DNA of 37,500 bases from Lachnospiraceae bacterium (GCA_017440575.1 JAFSGY010000032.1:1-37500); one strand, 5' to 3'. Shown: positions 7,702 through 15,836, counted from the stretch's first letter. Notes: generated by a model from the letters alone, not told the origin. Numbers and translations are program-made.

Positions 7702-9422
7702 TTAAATCTTAAACTGTGCAAGCATCTGCACCATGGTAGCTACCTGAGCAGTCTGTTCTTCACTGACTGCTGCTGTTTCCTGTGAAGTTGCTGAGTTATT
7801 ATCAACAATCTCTGCTACTGCGGAAACATTTTCATTGATGTTATACATATTATTTGCTTCCTCACGAAGCTCATCTGCCATCTGAGCCATCTTTTCTGTG
7901 GATGCCTTAGCACCAGTCATAACTTCTTCCATATTCTTAACTGTTTCATCAGCAATCGCAATACCTTTTTCAACAGTCTCTACGGTCTTTTCAATAAGTA
8001 CTGTGGTCTCACCTGCTGCCTGTGCGGATTCTTCTGCCAGCTTCTTAACCTGCTCCGCAACTACTGCAAACCTCTTCCTGCCTCACCTGCACGAGCAGCC
8101 TCAATCGAAGCATTCAGTGAAAGAAGATTGGTCTGACTAGAAATATCCTCAATCGTAGCAATAATGGTACTGATTTCTTCAGAACACTTACTAATCTCAT
8201 TAATCGTAACCTTAAGCTCCTGCATCTTCGCATTACCTGACATCAGAAGCTCTCCTGCCTGTGTAGAAATCATAACCGTATCTTGTGCATCCTGTGCCTT
8301 TTCTTCCATACTCGTTGCCATCTGCTTAACCATATCAGCTACCTCTGCAACCTTAGTAGACTGTATCGTACATCCATCTGCTAAGTCCATCGCAGCCTTG
8401 GCAAGCTGTTCAGAACCGCCATCAACCTCTGCTGCTGTATCCTTAATAGTCTGTAATACCTGCTTCATATCCGCTATAATTTTAATCAGAGATTCCTTAA
8501 TCTGAACAAATTCTCCAACGTATTCCTGTGTGACTTCAACATGGTAGTTTCCACTTCCCATCTGGCCAAGCACATCTGATATTTCATGTATCATATTAGA
8601 GAAATTCTGCTTCATAAAAGCTATGGCTTCCACCATTTTTCCTACTTCGCTCTCATCAGCATACATATCCATTTCTTTATCGAAACGTCCCTTTGCCAGC
8701 TCTGTCATCTGGTCAGAAACTTTTACAATTGGAATTAACAACTCTTTCTTAGAGAAATTAATTGTACCTGCAATCTTCATAACAATATAAATAAAGGACA
8801 ATGCAAATAAAAACTCACTAATATACATAAATGTTGTGAGCATACTCTGTTTCTTACTAATACGGTTCTGTATATTGTTAATACATTCATCTGTCAGACT
8901 ATTAATCTGTTGAATCGTCTCTTCATATTCTTCGCCAAATACCAGATTCATTGCTGTTTTCAAAGACCCCGTCTTTACATATGCCATTGCTTCTTCTTCT
9001 AATGGCACCAAATTATTTGATAAAGCTGCTATCTGCTCAAGCTGTGCCCACTCTTCATCTGTAATATCATTTTCTTTCAAGCCTGCCCATGCAATATCAC
9101 GATTCTTATCTTCATTCAATTCTTTAAAATAATTATTGTAATATAACTCATTACCCGTAACCGTATAAGACTGTACTTCTGCTGTTAGTGTCTTCGAACC
9201 AATTCTATATTGATTCAAATACATAACACTCTCCAGCTGATCAGCATTTGCTATAGATACTGTGATATTAATAACAGTAAACACCACCAATAAAATAATA
9301 CCGAGACCTACTACACGATAGGTATCCTTTACAATCTTATTCAGCTGCGCTGCCTGACCATTTTTATAAACAGACTCCTCTTTTTGGTTCATCATTACTT
9401 TTGTTTTCTCCTGTTTTTTCAT
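7702..9422 (-). pseudogene. Methyl-accepting chemotaxis protein broken by a one-base frameshift
   Basis: The frame from 9422 encodes an N-terminal membrane helix (about residues 30-55), a helical-bundle type extracellular sensor, a second membrane helix near 210-230, HAMP, and the signalling domain up to GEAGRG. Then it reads LQ and stops (TAG at 8061-8063). If one T is restored in the GGTTTGCA at about 8065-8072 the frame reads GRGFAVVAEQVKKL, the universally conserved receptor tip, and continues to the stop at 7702. The restored protein would be about 573 residues. The start at 9422 follows TAGGAGGG with a six-base spacer. Either the gene is a recent pseudogene or this is a sequencing error; the short T3 tract argues against a phase-variation switch. 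Confidence 0.85.
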
Positions 9423-9456
9423 GTCCACCCTCCTACATTTCTCTTTCAAGACATAA

Positions 9457-9485
9457 TGCTCACCCGAACTACGTTCAGATGAGCA
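9457..9485 (-). ncRNA. Structured 5' leader hairpin of the chemoreceptor mRNA
   Basis: Within the roughly 100-nt leader of the chemoreceptor gene the minus-strand RNA can form a 13-bp stem (arms 9473-9485 and 9457-9469, two G-U pairs) closed by a 3-nt loop. It ends about 18 nt before the ribosome site. It matches no riboswitch I know and could be a stability element. Confidence 0.4.
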
Positions 9486-9528
9486 CTAAGCAATCAAATT
9501 CTGTATTTTTATTCGTCTCATATTATAA

Positions 9529-9557
9529 ATTATACACAATTCCATTTTATAGGTCAA
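9529..9557 (-). promoter_or_regulatory. Promoter of the frameshifted chemoreceptor gene
   Basis: TTGACC and TATAAT separated by exactly 17 bp on the minus strand is a near-consensus vegetative sigma-A promoter, placing the start of the transcript about 100 nt before the ATG. Confidence 0.75.
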
Positions 9558-9561
9558 TGTT

Positions 9562-9587
9562 ATCAGAAATTTTTCTTATTTTCTGAT
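9562..9587. other. Hairpin between the lipid kinase gene and the chemoreceptor promoter
   Basis: ATCAGAAA / TTTCTGAT form a perfect 8-bp stem. A T-run (TTTTTG) follows only on the plus strand, where no gene is being read, so it is at best a weak terminator for the lipid kinase gene. It abuts the -35 element of the chemoreceptor promoter. Confidence 0.35.
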
Positions 9588-9621
9588 TTTTGTGTATATT
9601 TCGCACAGAAGAAAACATTTC

Positions 9622-10551
9622 TTAAATCAATACTTTCAGCTTTGCAGGCAGACACTCAAAACAAACCTTGGTCACATCACCACAATATTCTCCATCTGTA
9701 TGTAAAACCATCGGCTTATCCATAGATAATTCACAACACTGACAATTCTCTATCTTCACTCCATGGAACCGTTCATGCTTGGCGGCTACCAAAAAAGGAA
9801 GTACAAAAAAGGTACATAACTTTGGTATTCCATGAACGGTACAAACTGACAAAAGACCATCCTTTGCATCCGCAGCCGGTGCCATAGGAACGCCGCCACC
9901 CTCTGCCCTGAAATTCATTGCTGCAGAGAAGATATGTTTTTTATAAAGTGTCTTTCTTCCCTTATCAATCACTACTTTGGTATCCGAAGTCTGCATACTA
10001 AGAATCGACTGTACTGTTATGATCAAATACGTCAGCTTTCCAAGACCGATTCGATTCAATACCTTCTTAATCCTAGAGGTCATGGACTTCTTGCAGACAA
10101 GTGCATCCATACCAACTCCCGCACTAATCATAAAGAGGCGTGAAATCTCTCTCTCATTATCCAGCCAGCTTGCCTTTCCCAAATCAATGGTCTGAGTTCC
10201 CTTAGACTCCAGAATCCGTAGCAAAAGCTCCTCTGGTGTTCCTGAAATTCCTAAGCCCCTTGCACAATCATTGCCTGAACCCGTAGGAATAATTCCAAAT
10301 CTTATTTTTTCAAAGCAAGTAATACCATTTACCACTTCATTAATGGTTCCGTCTCCACCAACAACAACCAGCTTAATCTCAGCTTCATCCAAATTACTGA
10401 TTTCTTCTGCAAGCTTGGTTGCATGTCCAGCGTACTCTGTCTTCCAGATACGATACGGCTCTTCCTCTTTTTTCAATAATGCTTCTATTTGTTTCCATAC
10501 ACGTACACCTTTTCCGCTTCTGGAATGCTCATTTACAATAAAATGAATCAT
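9622..10551 (-). CDS. Diacylglycerol/lipid kinase family protein (YegS/DagK-like)
   Basis: A 309-residue soluble protein of the diacylglycerol kinase catalytic family. It has the N-terminal NEHSRSGKG motif, the nucleotide-binding GGDGTINEVVNG (about 67-78) and the GSGNDCARGLGI stretch. The family phosphorylates lipids such as diacylglycerol or undecaprenol using ATP at the inner face of the membrane. The ATG at 10551 is preferred because AGAGGTG lies six bases upstream; a GTG at 10560 would overlap that ribosome site. It starts about 12 bp after the mgtE stop and is almost certainly co-transcribed with it, although no biochemical link between lipid phosphorylation and Mg2+ uptake is evident from the sequence. 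Confidence 0.85.
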   Translation of the reverse strand: MIHFIVNEHSRSGKGVRVWKQIEALLKKEEEPYRIWKTEYAGHATKLAEEISNLDEAEIKLVVVGGDGTINEVVNGITCFEKIRFGIIPTGSGNDCARGLGISGTPEELLLRILESKGTQTIDLGKASWLDNEREISRLFMISAGVGMDALVCKKSMTSRIKKVLNRIGLGKLTYLIITVQSILSMQTSDTKVVIDKGRKTLYKKHIFSAAMNFRAEGGGVPMAPAADAKDGLLSVCTVHGIPKLCTFFVLPFLVAAKHERFHGVKIENCQCCELSMDKPMVLHTDGEYCGDVTKVCFECLPAKLKVLI

Positions 10552-10562
10552 AATATTCACCT

Positions 10563-11954
10563 CTATAGCTGTAACACATTAATTAACAGCAACCATGCAA
10601 ATCCATAATAAGTAACTACTGCCACAAGGTCATTTACTGTTGTAATCAGCGGTCCTGACGCGACTGCAGGGTCTACCTTCATCTCATGGAAGAAGATGGG
10701 CACTACCGTTCCTACAAAGCTCGATATTGTCATAGAAAGAATCAGTGCAATTCCAACACAGGCTGATATTGCAAATGCATAACCTACCGTCTGTCCTTTT
10801 AACAGACATACATATGCCCCAATAAACACAACGGACAATATGCCTAAAATCAAGCCATTGCAAAAGCCAATCCGCATTTCCTTAAACATCATACCAAGCT
10901 TCTGCTTCTTCTCGAGATTCTCATCCATCAGACCTCGAATCGTAACCGCAAGGGACTGCGTTCCCACATTACCTGACATACCTAAGATTAATGACTGGAA
11001 GCTTACAATAATCGCAAGCTCTGAAATCACACCTTCAAACAATCCTGTCACGGCAGATACAAACATACTAAGCGCCAACAAAACAGCAAGCCACGGAATA
11101 CGCTTTTTAATGCTTTCCAATACACTCTCTTCCAAATCAGCCTCTTCTGTCATACCGGCAAGCATGGCATAGTCTTCGCTCATCTCATCATCAACTACCT
11201 CAACAATATCCTGTGCCGTAATAACACCCAGAATCTCATTTTCCTCGTTTAAAACCGGAATGGAATCCTCCGCATAATCCTTCAATCGCTCAATACAATC
11301 TGCTATCTGTTCATGATCGCGTACATATGGATACGACTGACTGATTAAAGTGTGCAGCTCTACATAATTACGTGCAACAATCAAATCCTTTAAGTTGATT
11401 GCCCCGTAAAAGGAATTATCATCATCCTTCACATAGATGGTGGTAATATTATCATTTTCCTCTGCCTGGGCAATCAACTCACGCATTGCCTGCTTAATGG
11501 TCAATCTTCTGCTAATCTCTATATAATTGGTAGTCATAATACTACCAATCTCATCCTCGTCATAGGAACGAATCAGGTTGATGTCTTCCTTTGACTCCTC
11601 ATCCATCAACTCAATCAACTGATTTCTAGTTTCCTCATCTACTTCTTCAAGAACATCAACCGCATCATCGGCATCCATGTTCTCAATAATGTCTGCCGCC
11701 TTCTCCGGCTCAAGTTCTTCCAGATAAGTTCCTACATCATCTACGTAAGCAAAGATTTCAGATACTCTCTCTATCCCAAGTATCTGATACAATCTTTTTC
11801 TCTCAAATTCACTTAATTCATCCAATGCAGATGCAATATCGTTATCATGATAATTATCAATCTGCTCTGCAATTGACTTCTCAAATTCGCCATTACGAAT
11901 CAGCTCTACCAGCTCCTGCACATAATCAGGAACCATGATTTCTTCATTCTCCAT
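10563..11954 (-). CDS. mgtE: Magnesium transporter MgtE
   Basis: A 463-residue protein with the full MgtE plan: an acidic helical N domain (about 20-130), paired CBS domains (about 135-255), a connecting plug helix, and a C-terminal membrane domain with five helices that contains the conserved GNVGTQSLAV pore motif. MgtE forms a dimeric Mg2+ channel that closes when cytosolic Mg2+ binds the N and CBS domains. The start has GAGGTGG upstream. The gene sits behind a 229-nt leader with its own promoter, a short leader ORF and alternative hairpins, described separately, which suggest regulation by transcription attenuation. The lipid kinase gene follows 12 bp downstream. Confidence 0.95.
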   Translation of the reverse strand: MENEEIMVPDYVQELVELIRNGEFEKSIAEQIDNYHDNDIASALDELSEFERKRLYQILGIERVSEIFAYVDDVGTYLEELEPEKAADIIENMDADDAVDVLEEVDEETRNQLIELMDEESKEDINLIRSYDEDEIGSIMTTNYIEISRRLTIKQAMRELIAQAEENDNITTIYVKDDDNSFYGAINLKDLIVARNYVELHTLISQSYPYVRDHEQIADCIERLKDYAEDSIPVLNEENEILGVITAQDIVEVVDDEMSEDYAMLAGMTEEADLEESVLESIKKRIPWLAVLLALSMFVSAVTGLFEGVISELAIIVSFQSLILGMSGNVGTQSLAVTIRGLMDENLEKKQKLGMMFKEMRIGFCNGLILGILSVVFIGAYVCLLKGQTVGYAFAISACVGIALILSMTISSFVGTVVPIFFHEMKVDPAVASGPLITTVNDLVAVVTYYGFAWLLLINVLQL

Positions 11955-11993
11955 CTACTCCACCTCAAAACAATATAAAACTGTTTTGGGCAT

Positions 11994-12052
11994 AAAAAAA
12001 CCACCGTTTTATACTCCCAAAAACAGAACCAAAGGGTTGCTTGAAACGATGG
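11994..12052 (-). terminator. Attenuator terminator in the mgtE leader
   Basis: On the minus strand CCATCGTTT (12052-12044) pairs with AAACGGTGG (12009-12001) over 9 bp with one G-U, and seven T residues follow (12000-11994). A 34-nt loop lies between the arms. The hairpin lies upstream of mgtE and 18 nt downstream of the leader ORF stop, so transcripts that end here never reach mgtE. Confidence 0.7.
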
Positions 12053-12108
12053 ACAAAATCATTCTTATACTAAAATACTAAGAGTTCGTATACGAACCTT
12101 TGTCCATC
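12048..12108 (-). promoter_or_regulatory. Antiterminator stem in the mgtE leader
   Basis: GATGGACAAA (12108-12099, inside the leader ORF) is perfectly complementary over 10 bp to TTTGTCCATC (12057-12048). The last five bases of the second arm are the first five of the terminator stem, so only one structure can form at a time. Inside the loop is the perfect palindrome GTTCGTATACGAAC (12084-12097). A ribosome that reaches the leader stop would cover the first arm and favour the terminator; one that stalls or falls off early would leave the antiterminator free. Confidence 0.65.
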
Positions 12109-12144
12109 CATGCTAGGTCGACCGCAACTATCACAACTGTCCAT
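12070..12144 (-). CDS. 24-aa leader peptide of the mgtE operon
   Basis: An ATG at 12144 with AAAGGAG seven bases upstream opens 24 codons ending in TAG at 12070-12072. The peptide begins MDSCDSCGRPSMDG and ends in a hydrophobic tail. It is too short to be an enzyme and matches no family I know. It sits about 40 nt from the predicted transcription start and overlaps the first antiterminator arm, the classical arrangement of ribosome-controlled attenuation. Acidic residues at codons 2 and 5 and a CxxC-like pair are notable. In enterobacteria Mg2+-responsive leader peptides work by stalling or destabilising ribosomes; whether this one senses Mg2+ is inference. Confidence 0.65.
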   Translation of the reverse strand: MDSCDSCGRPSMDGQRFVYELLVF

Positions 12145-12189
12145 ATACGACACTCCTTTCTGATTATTCTACGTTAGTAATTTACTTTT

Positions 12190-12218
12190 ATTCTATTCTT
12201 CTGATACAAAATTGTCAA
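12190..12218 (-). promoter_or_regulatory. Promoter of the mgtE operon
   Basis: A perfect TTGACA (-35) and TAGAAT (-10) separated by 17 bp on the minus strand. It overlaps the last codons of the upstream HAD gene and predicts a leader of about 229 nt before mgtE. Confidence 0.75.
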
Positions 12219-12855
12219 TAATATGACAAACACCTGACAGAGAATTTACACATCCAAATAATAACAGCTTGAGTTCCTCATCCGGCTGTGTTAAGTCCGG
12301 TACCATAACTGGCTTGAGTCCTGCTCTATACGCTGACAAGATACCATTTGGAGAATCCTCAACTGCAATACAGTGCTCAGGCTTTTCTCCAATCTGCTCA
12401 CAAGCATACAAATATACATCCGGCGCAGGCTTCCCATGCTCTACCTCCTTGGCACTTACGATGCTGTCAAATAGCTCCATAATTCCAAGCTGTGTCAAAT
12501 GTTCCCTTGTACGGTCAAGTGGTGTTGCTGTTGCTACTGCTATTTTGATTCCCTTTTCCCGTAGAAGCTTAAGCGTTTCCTCTACCTCTGGCTTCATCTC
12601 TAGTCCACACTGTTCCAACGTCTCTTTTACAAGCTGTCTTCTTCGCTCTCTGATTGCATAATAGTCAAATTCCTCACCAAAGATTTCCTTCATTCTTTTT
12701 TCCGCTATCTTTGCATCACAGCTCCTTAGACTTAATGCCTGCTCTTTCGTAAAAGGAAATCCTGCCTCCTTTGATGCCTGTATCCAGCAGGAAAAATAAT
12801 GCTTCTCTGTATCAATCAATACACCATCCATATCAAAAATCACTGCTTTTATCAT
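12193..12855 (-). CDS. HAD-superfamily hydrolase (beta-phosphoglucomutase-like)
   Basis: A 220-residue haloacid dehalogenase-like enzyme of the helical-cap (subfamily IA) kind. Motif I is FDMDGVLIDTE with the nucleophile D8 and D10, motif II is in AVATATPLDRT, the lysine of motif III is in EVEHGKPAPDVY, and the acidic motif IV is VEDSPNGILSA. Members include phosphoglycolate phosphatase and beta-phosphoglucomutase; the substrate here cannot be told. The ATG at 12855 fits the family start. A TTG at 12870 is also in frame, but AAAGGA lies too close to it, so the ribosome site is poor for either. It follows the metallopeptidase gene by about 24 bp and is probably in the same transcript. Confidence 0.85.
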   Translation of the reverse strand: MIKAVIFDMDGVLIDTEKHYFSCWIQASKEAGFPFTKEQALSLRSCDAKIAEKRMKEIFGEEFDYYAIRERRRQLVKETLEQCGLEMKPEVEETLKLLREKGIKIAVATATPLDRTREHLTQLGIMELFDSIVSAKEVEHGKPAPDVYLYACEQIGEKPEHCIAVEDSPNGILSAYRAGLKPVMVPDLTQPDEELKLLLFGCVNSLSGVCHIIDNFVSEE

Positions 12856-12879
12856 ATATATGAGTCTCAATTCCTTTCT

Positions 12880-13545
12880 CTATTCTAATATTTCCATGAT
12901 CCGTCTGTTATCTTTTAGCCACTTTTCATGCTCTCGATAAGAAGCATCTACTCTTTCGACGCTCTCCCAAAAGCTCCTGCTATGATTCTTATGTAAAATA
13001 TGACATAGTTCATGCACAACCACATAATCAACCACCTCCGGCGGACACATAATCAACCGCCAGCTAAAGTTAATATGATTCGTACCACTACAAGAGCCCC
13101 ATCTTGTCTTTGCCGAAGTTATCTTTACTCCCTCCGGCACCACTTGCATATTCTTTGCAATCGTCTCCACACGTTCCTGCAGGATCACTGCTGCTCTTTT
13201 TTTATACCAGGTAACAAGCTTTGTGTCTGCATCCTGCGTTTCCGGCAATAAAAATGCCTTTCCATCAAAGTAGATTTTCTTGGTCATGCCCCGGAAAATC
13301 ATACATTCCCGTCCCAAATAAGGAATGGTTTCCCCATCCTGTAAGGCAAGCTTGGGACGCTCCTGTTTTTTTAGCTTCATTTCTTCTGATTTTTGCTCTA
13401 TCCAGTCCTGTTTTTCCTGCACAAAACGCATAATATCATGATTAGAAGCATAAAAAGGCGCCCTGACAATCAGCTCTCCGTCACTATCTATGACAAGTGC
13501 TATTGTCTTGCGCCTTGATTTTACGATTTTCTTTGGTTCTATCAT
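12880..13545 (-). CDS. YgjP-like (M48-type, DUF45) zinc metallopeptidase
   Basis: A 221-residue soluble protein with the zinc-binding HELCH motif (VVHELCHILHKNHSRSFW) followed by a conserved RVDASYREHEKWLKDN tail, characteristic of the YgjP/WLM-like metallopeptidase family. The N-terminal half has the usual VKSRRKTIALVID beta-rich start. Function of the family is poorly defined; members are often found inside restriction-modification and other defence loci. I chose the ATG at 13545 because AGGAGG lies eight bases before it and only two before the alternative at 13551. It follows the BrxD-like ATPase gene by about 80 bp and precedes the HAD gene. Confidence 0.85.
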   Translation of the reverse strand: MIEPKKIVKSRRKTIALVIDSDGELIVRAPFYASNHDIMRFVQEKQDWIEQKSEEMKLKKQERPKLALQDGETIPYLGRECMIFRGMTKKIYFDGKAFLLPETQDADTKLVTWYKKRAAVILQERVETIAKNMQVVPEGVKITSAKTRWGSCSGTNHINFSWRLIMCPPEVVDYVVVHELCHILHKNHSRSFWESVERVDASYREHEKWLKDNRRIMEILE

Positions 13546-13586
13546 TCGCATATCCTCCTAATCATTGACTCAAGGATATGTTACTT

Positions 13587-13604
13587 GATTTTTCCTGAAA
13601 AATC
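13587..13604. other. Short hairpin between the ATPase and metallopeptidase genes
   Basis: GATTTTT-cctg-AAAAATC forms a perfect 7-bp stem in the 79-bp gap. No T-run follows on the minus strand, so it is not a convincing terminator. Confidence 0.3.
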
Positions 13605-13629
13605 TACCTATTCTTATCAAATGATACAC

Positions 13630-14895
13630 TTATGATGTCGCCGTAAGAATGTCTTCCTTTGGCTTATTCTGATACTGTTGGGACAGATTTAACAATGTGA
13701 TATAATTGCGAATCATATCTCTTGCTGTAATATCCTCTGCTTTTTGCTTCTTGGCATACTGTGTTTTCAGGAAATAAATAAAGTCATCATGTTCAAGTCT
13801 TGCCTGATAATCGTATACCACCTCATGAAGCTGTGTCAGTTTTTCAACCAACACATACATCTCTCCAGGATTTAATGGGAACAATTTAATTACTGGAGCT
13901 GCCATATCCCGAAGCATCACAACACCTTTTTTCTCTTCCCTGTCATCCTTTAATCTTGACCTTAATGGAGCAAAGCTATAGATTCCTCTAACCGTATCCT
14001 CAAGAGCCTCCTTCGTAATGCTCATGATGATACCCATGTTCTTGGCTTTTCCCTGAAGTACATCATTATAAATCGATAATATCTTATTATAATTATAATC
14101 TCGTCCAACCTTACTTGGAATCTCATAGATAGTTGCCATCTCGTCAATACAAATATAGAGTCCTGTATAACCAGCCTTTACCACAAAATCAGCAAATAGC
14201 TTCATAAAATCATACCAATTGTCATCGGTAACGATTAGATTCACACCAAGGTCATTTTTTGCCTCCGTCTTGGTTCTGTACTCCCCACACAACCAACGTA
14301 GCGCATTTTTCTGCAAGTCCATATCTCCGGTTCTATGTCCCTTATAATATGCTGCAATTACCTTGCCGAAGTCAAAGCCATTGATTCTCTCCTCCATAGA
14401 GCTTGTAATCTCATAGATTTTCTTGCTTACCATCAAATCAAAGGCTTCCTGCCCCGGTGTCAATCCATCCTTCTGTACAACCTGATTTTCGATAGCGCTT
14501 ATCCACTTATCCAGAATCAGTGTCAGTGCACCGTTATCTGGTCTTGCACTGACTGACATGTTACGAATCAGTTCTCTGTATGTAGCAAGACCTTGTCCTC
14601 TGTTTCCGACAAAGCGTCTGTCTACCGACAGTTCTACATCCGTAACTACAAAGTTTTTCTCCATAACATGATTTCTTAGAGCATGCAACAAAAAGGTTTT
14701 TCCGCTTCCATATTGTCCTTCAATAAAGCGGATTGCTGCCCCACCATTTTCAATGATGGATACGTCCTGCAACAGCGCCTGTACTTCGCTTCTTCTTCCA
14801 ACAGTAATATATTCCAGTCCAACGCGAGGTACTACTCCGCCCTTCAATGAATTCAGCACTGCTGCTGCCGTAGCCTTAGAAACCCTGTTATCCAT
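13630..14895 (-). CDS. BrxD-like P-loop ATPase (BREX ATP-binding domain, DUF2791)
   Basis: A 421-residue P-loop protein with Walker A GQYGSGKT at 60-67 and Walker B LYICIDE at 246-252, followed by an arginine-rich region and a C-terminal part that looks like a winged helix. The N-terminal GGVVPRVGLEYITVGR is typical of the DUF2791/BrxD-like ATPases that occur in BREX and several other multi-gene defence loci. Length matches BrxD (about 430) and not BrxC (about 1200). The ribosome site AAAGGGG lies near the ATG. The only obvious partner is the DUF4391 gene just upstream; no helicase, methyltransferase, PglZ-type phosphatase or nuclease is nearby, so the pair is either a minimal system or a remnant with another role. 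Confidence 0.8.
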   Translation of the reverse strand: MDNRVSKATAAAVLNSLKGGVVPRVGLEYITVGRRSEVQALLQDVSIIENGGAAIRFIEGQYGSGKTFLLHALRNHVMEKNFVVTDVELSVDRRFVGNRGQGLATYRELIRNMSVSARPDNGALTLILDKWISAIENQVVQKDGLTPGQEAFDLMVSKKIYEITSSMEERINGFDFGKVIAAYYKGHRTGDMDLQKNALRWLCGEYRTKTEAKNDLGVNLIVTDDNWYDFMKLFADFVVKAGYTGLYICIDEMATIYEIPSKVGRDYNYNKILSIYNDVLQGKAKNMGIIMSITKEALEDTVRGIYSFAPLRSRLKDDREEKKGVVMLRDMAAPVIKLFPLNPGEMYVLVEKLTQLHEVVYDYQARLEHDDFIYFLKTQYAKKQKAEDITARDMIRNYITLLNLSQQYQNKPKEDILTATS

Positions 14896-14970
14896 ACTCC
14901 ATCCCCTTTACATACCCTTATAGCTTAATCTATCAGCACCGGTCTGCTCTCCCCAAAGCCTGCCGGATAC

Positions 14971-15609
14971 TTACGCCTCTACGCGAAGTCGTGACTCACA
15001 GTATTCTGCTTCCTCACGGATTCTTGCAATATTCTCCATACTGAACTCGTATGCTAAATCAACTCTAGGCATTTTCTCCCTCTTCATATTCTGAAATGCC
15101 TTTTCTATCATGATAACCTTCTTCTGCTGACGAAGTGTCATATAGATTCTCTTATGAATCTGTTCCGTATCCTTACCGGAATCCTGTTCAAAATCAAGGA
15201 TTTCAATCATACGTGACACATCATATGGGAAAAAGTCAGTTGAAACAGTCCTTCCACTGTTTCCTTTTCCACATGGAAGATAGGTACCCATTGCCAGTTC
15301 ACCCTCACACAAGTAAACCAAAACCATTGGTTTCTGAATCAATCCTACCAAAATCTCGGTCAAAAGTTCTGTAGAAATCTTGTGCTTTAGTACCACTTCA
15401 AATACGGATATTCCCTTCTGACGAATCAACGCATTTACATCGGTAATACCATCCACATCCGTAATCTGATAATTCCATGTAACTGCTTCTACGTCTGTCT
15501 CAAAAATTTCACGACACTTTGCATTGTCTATCCTCTGAAAAAGAATATTCAGAGGCATTCCCTTATCAACCTTATACTGTTTTGGAATATTATATCTGCC
15601 CTCACTCAT
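14971..15609 (-). CDS. DUF4391 domain protein
   Basis: A 212-residue protein that I recognise as DUF4391: an N-terminal stretch with IPKQYKVDKGMPLNILFQ, a region around VLKHKISTELLTEILVGLIQKPMVLVYLC-like hydrophobic strands, and a charged helical C-terminus. Biochemical function is not known. Genes of this family are often seen next to helicase, methyltransferase or BrxD-like ATPase genes. The ATG at 15609 has AAAAGGAAGAGG six bases upstream; the ATG at 15633 lacks a ribosome site and would put that sequence inside the gene. A TATAAT at about 15665-15670 could serve as its -10, with no clear -35. The ATPase gene follows after 75 bp. Confidence 0.7.
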   Translation of the reverse strand: MSEGRYNIPKQYKVDKGMPLNILFQRIDNAKCREIFETDVEAVTWNYQITDVDGITDVNALIRQKGISVFEVVLKHKISTELLTEILVGLIQKPMVLVYLCEGELAMGTYLPCGKGNSGRTVSTDFFPYDVSRMIEILDFEQDSGKDTEQIHKRIYMTLRQQKKVIMIEKAFQNMKREKMPRVDLAYEFSMENIARIREEAEYCESRLRVEA

Positions 15610-15756
15610 ATACGTCCTCTTCTTCCTTTTCATTATTCTGTAAAATTATTATGTTAATCCTTATTTCGAGTTCATTATAATATATTTTTCAAAAAATTAC
15701 CACACTTTTTTCTCAAATGTTGTGAATTGTTTGAAAATTTATGAATTTTGCAACAA

Positions 15757-15797
15757 AAAAGGAATTTAAATACAGTCAAACTGCATAAATTCCTTTT
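15757..15797 (-). terminator. Terminator after the aldo/keto reductase operon
   Basis: A 12-bp stem (AAAAGGAATTTA / TAAATTCCTTTT) with additional pairing in its loop, followed on the minus strand by TTTTTTG. It lies in the 263-bp gap between the reductase stop and the DUF4391 start and separates the two transcription units. Confidence 0.75.
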
Positions 15798-15836
15798 TAT
15801 TTTTCACAACATATATTACATTTTTATTTACATAAT

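Noticed and set aside
8061-8072. Phase variation or programmed frameshifting in the second chemoreceptor
   Set aside because: The tract is only three identical bases, with no slippery heptamer or stimulatory hairpin. A simple deletion or sequencing error is more likely.
11955-12183. M-box (ykoK) magnesium riboswitch before mgtE
   Set aside because: I looked for the conserved M-box core sequences and found none. The leader instead has a short ORF and a terminator/antiterminator pair.
13630-15609. Complete BREX system
   Set aside because: Only a BrxD-like ATPase is present. There is no PglZ, PglX methyltransferase, BrxC-size ATPase, BrxA or BrxB, so it cannot be called BREX.
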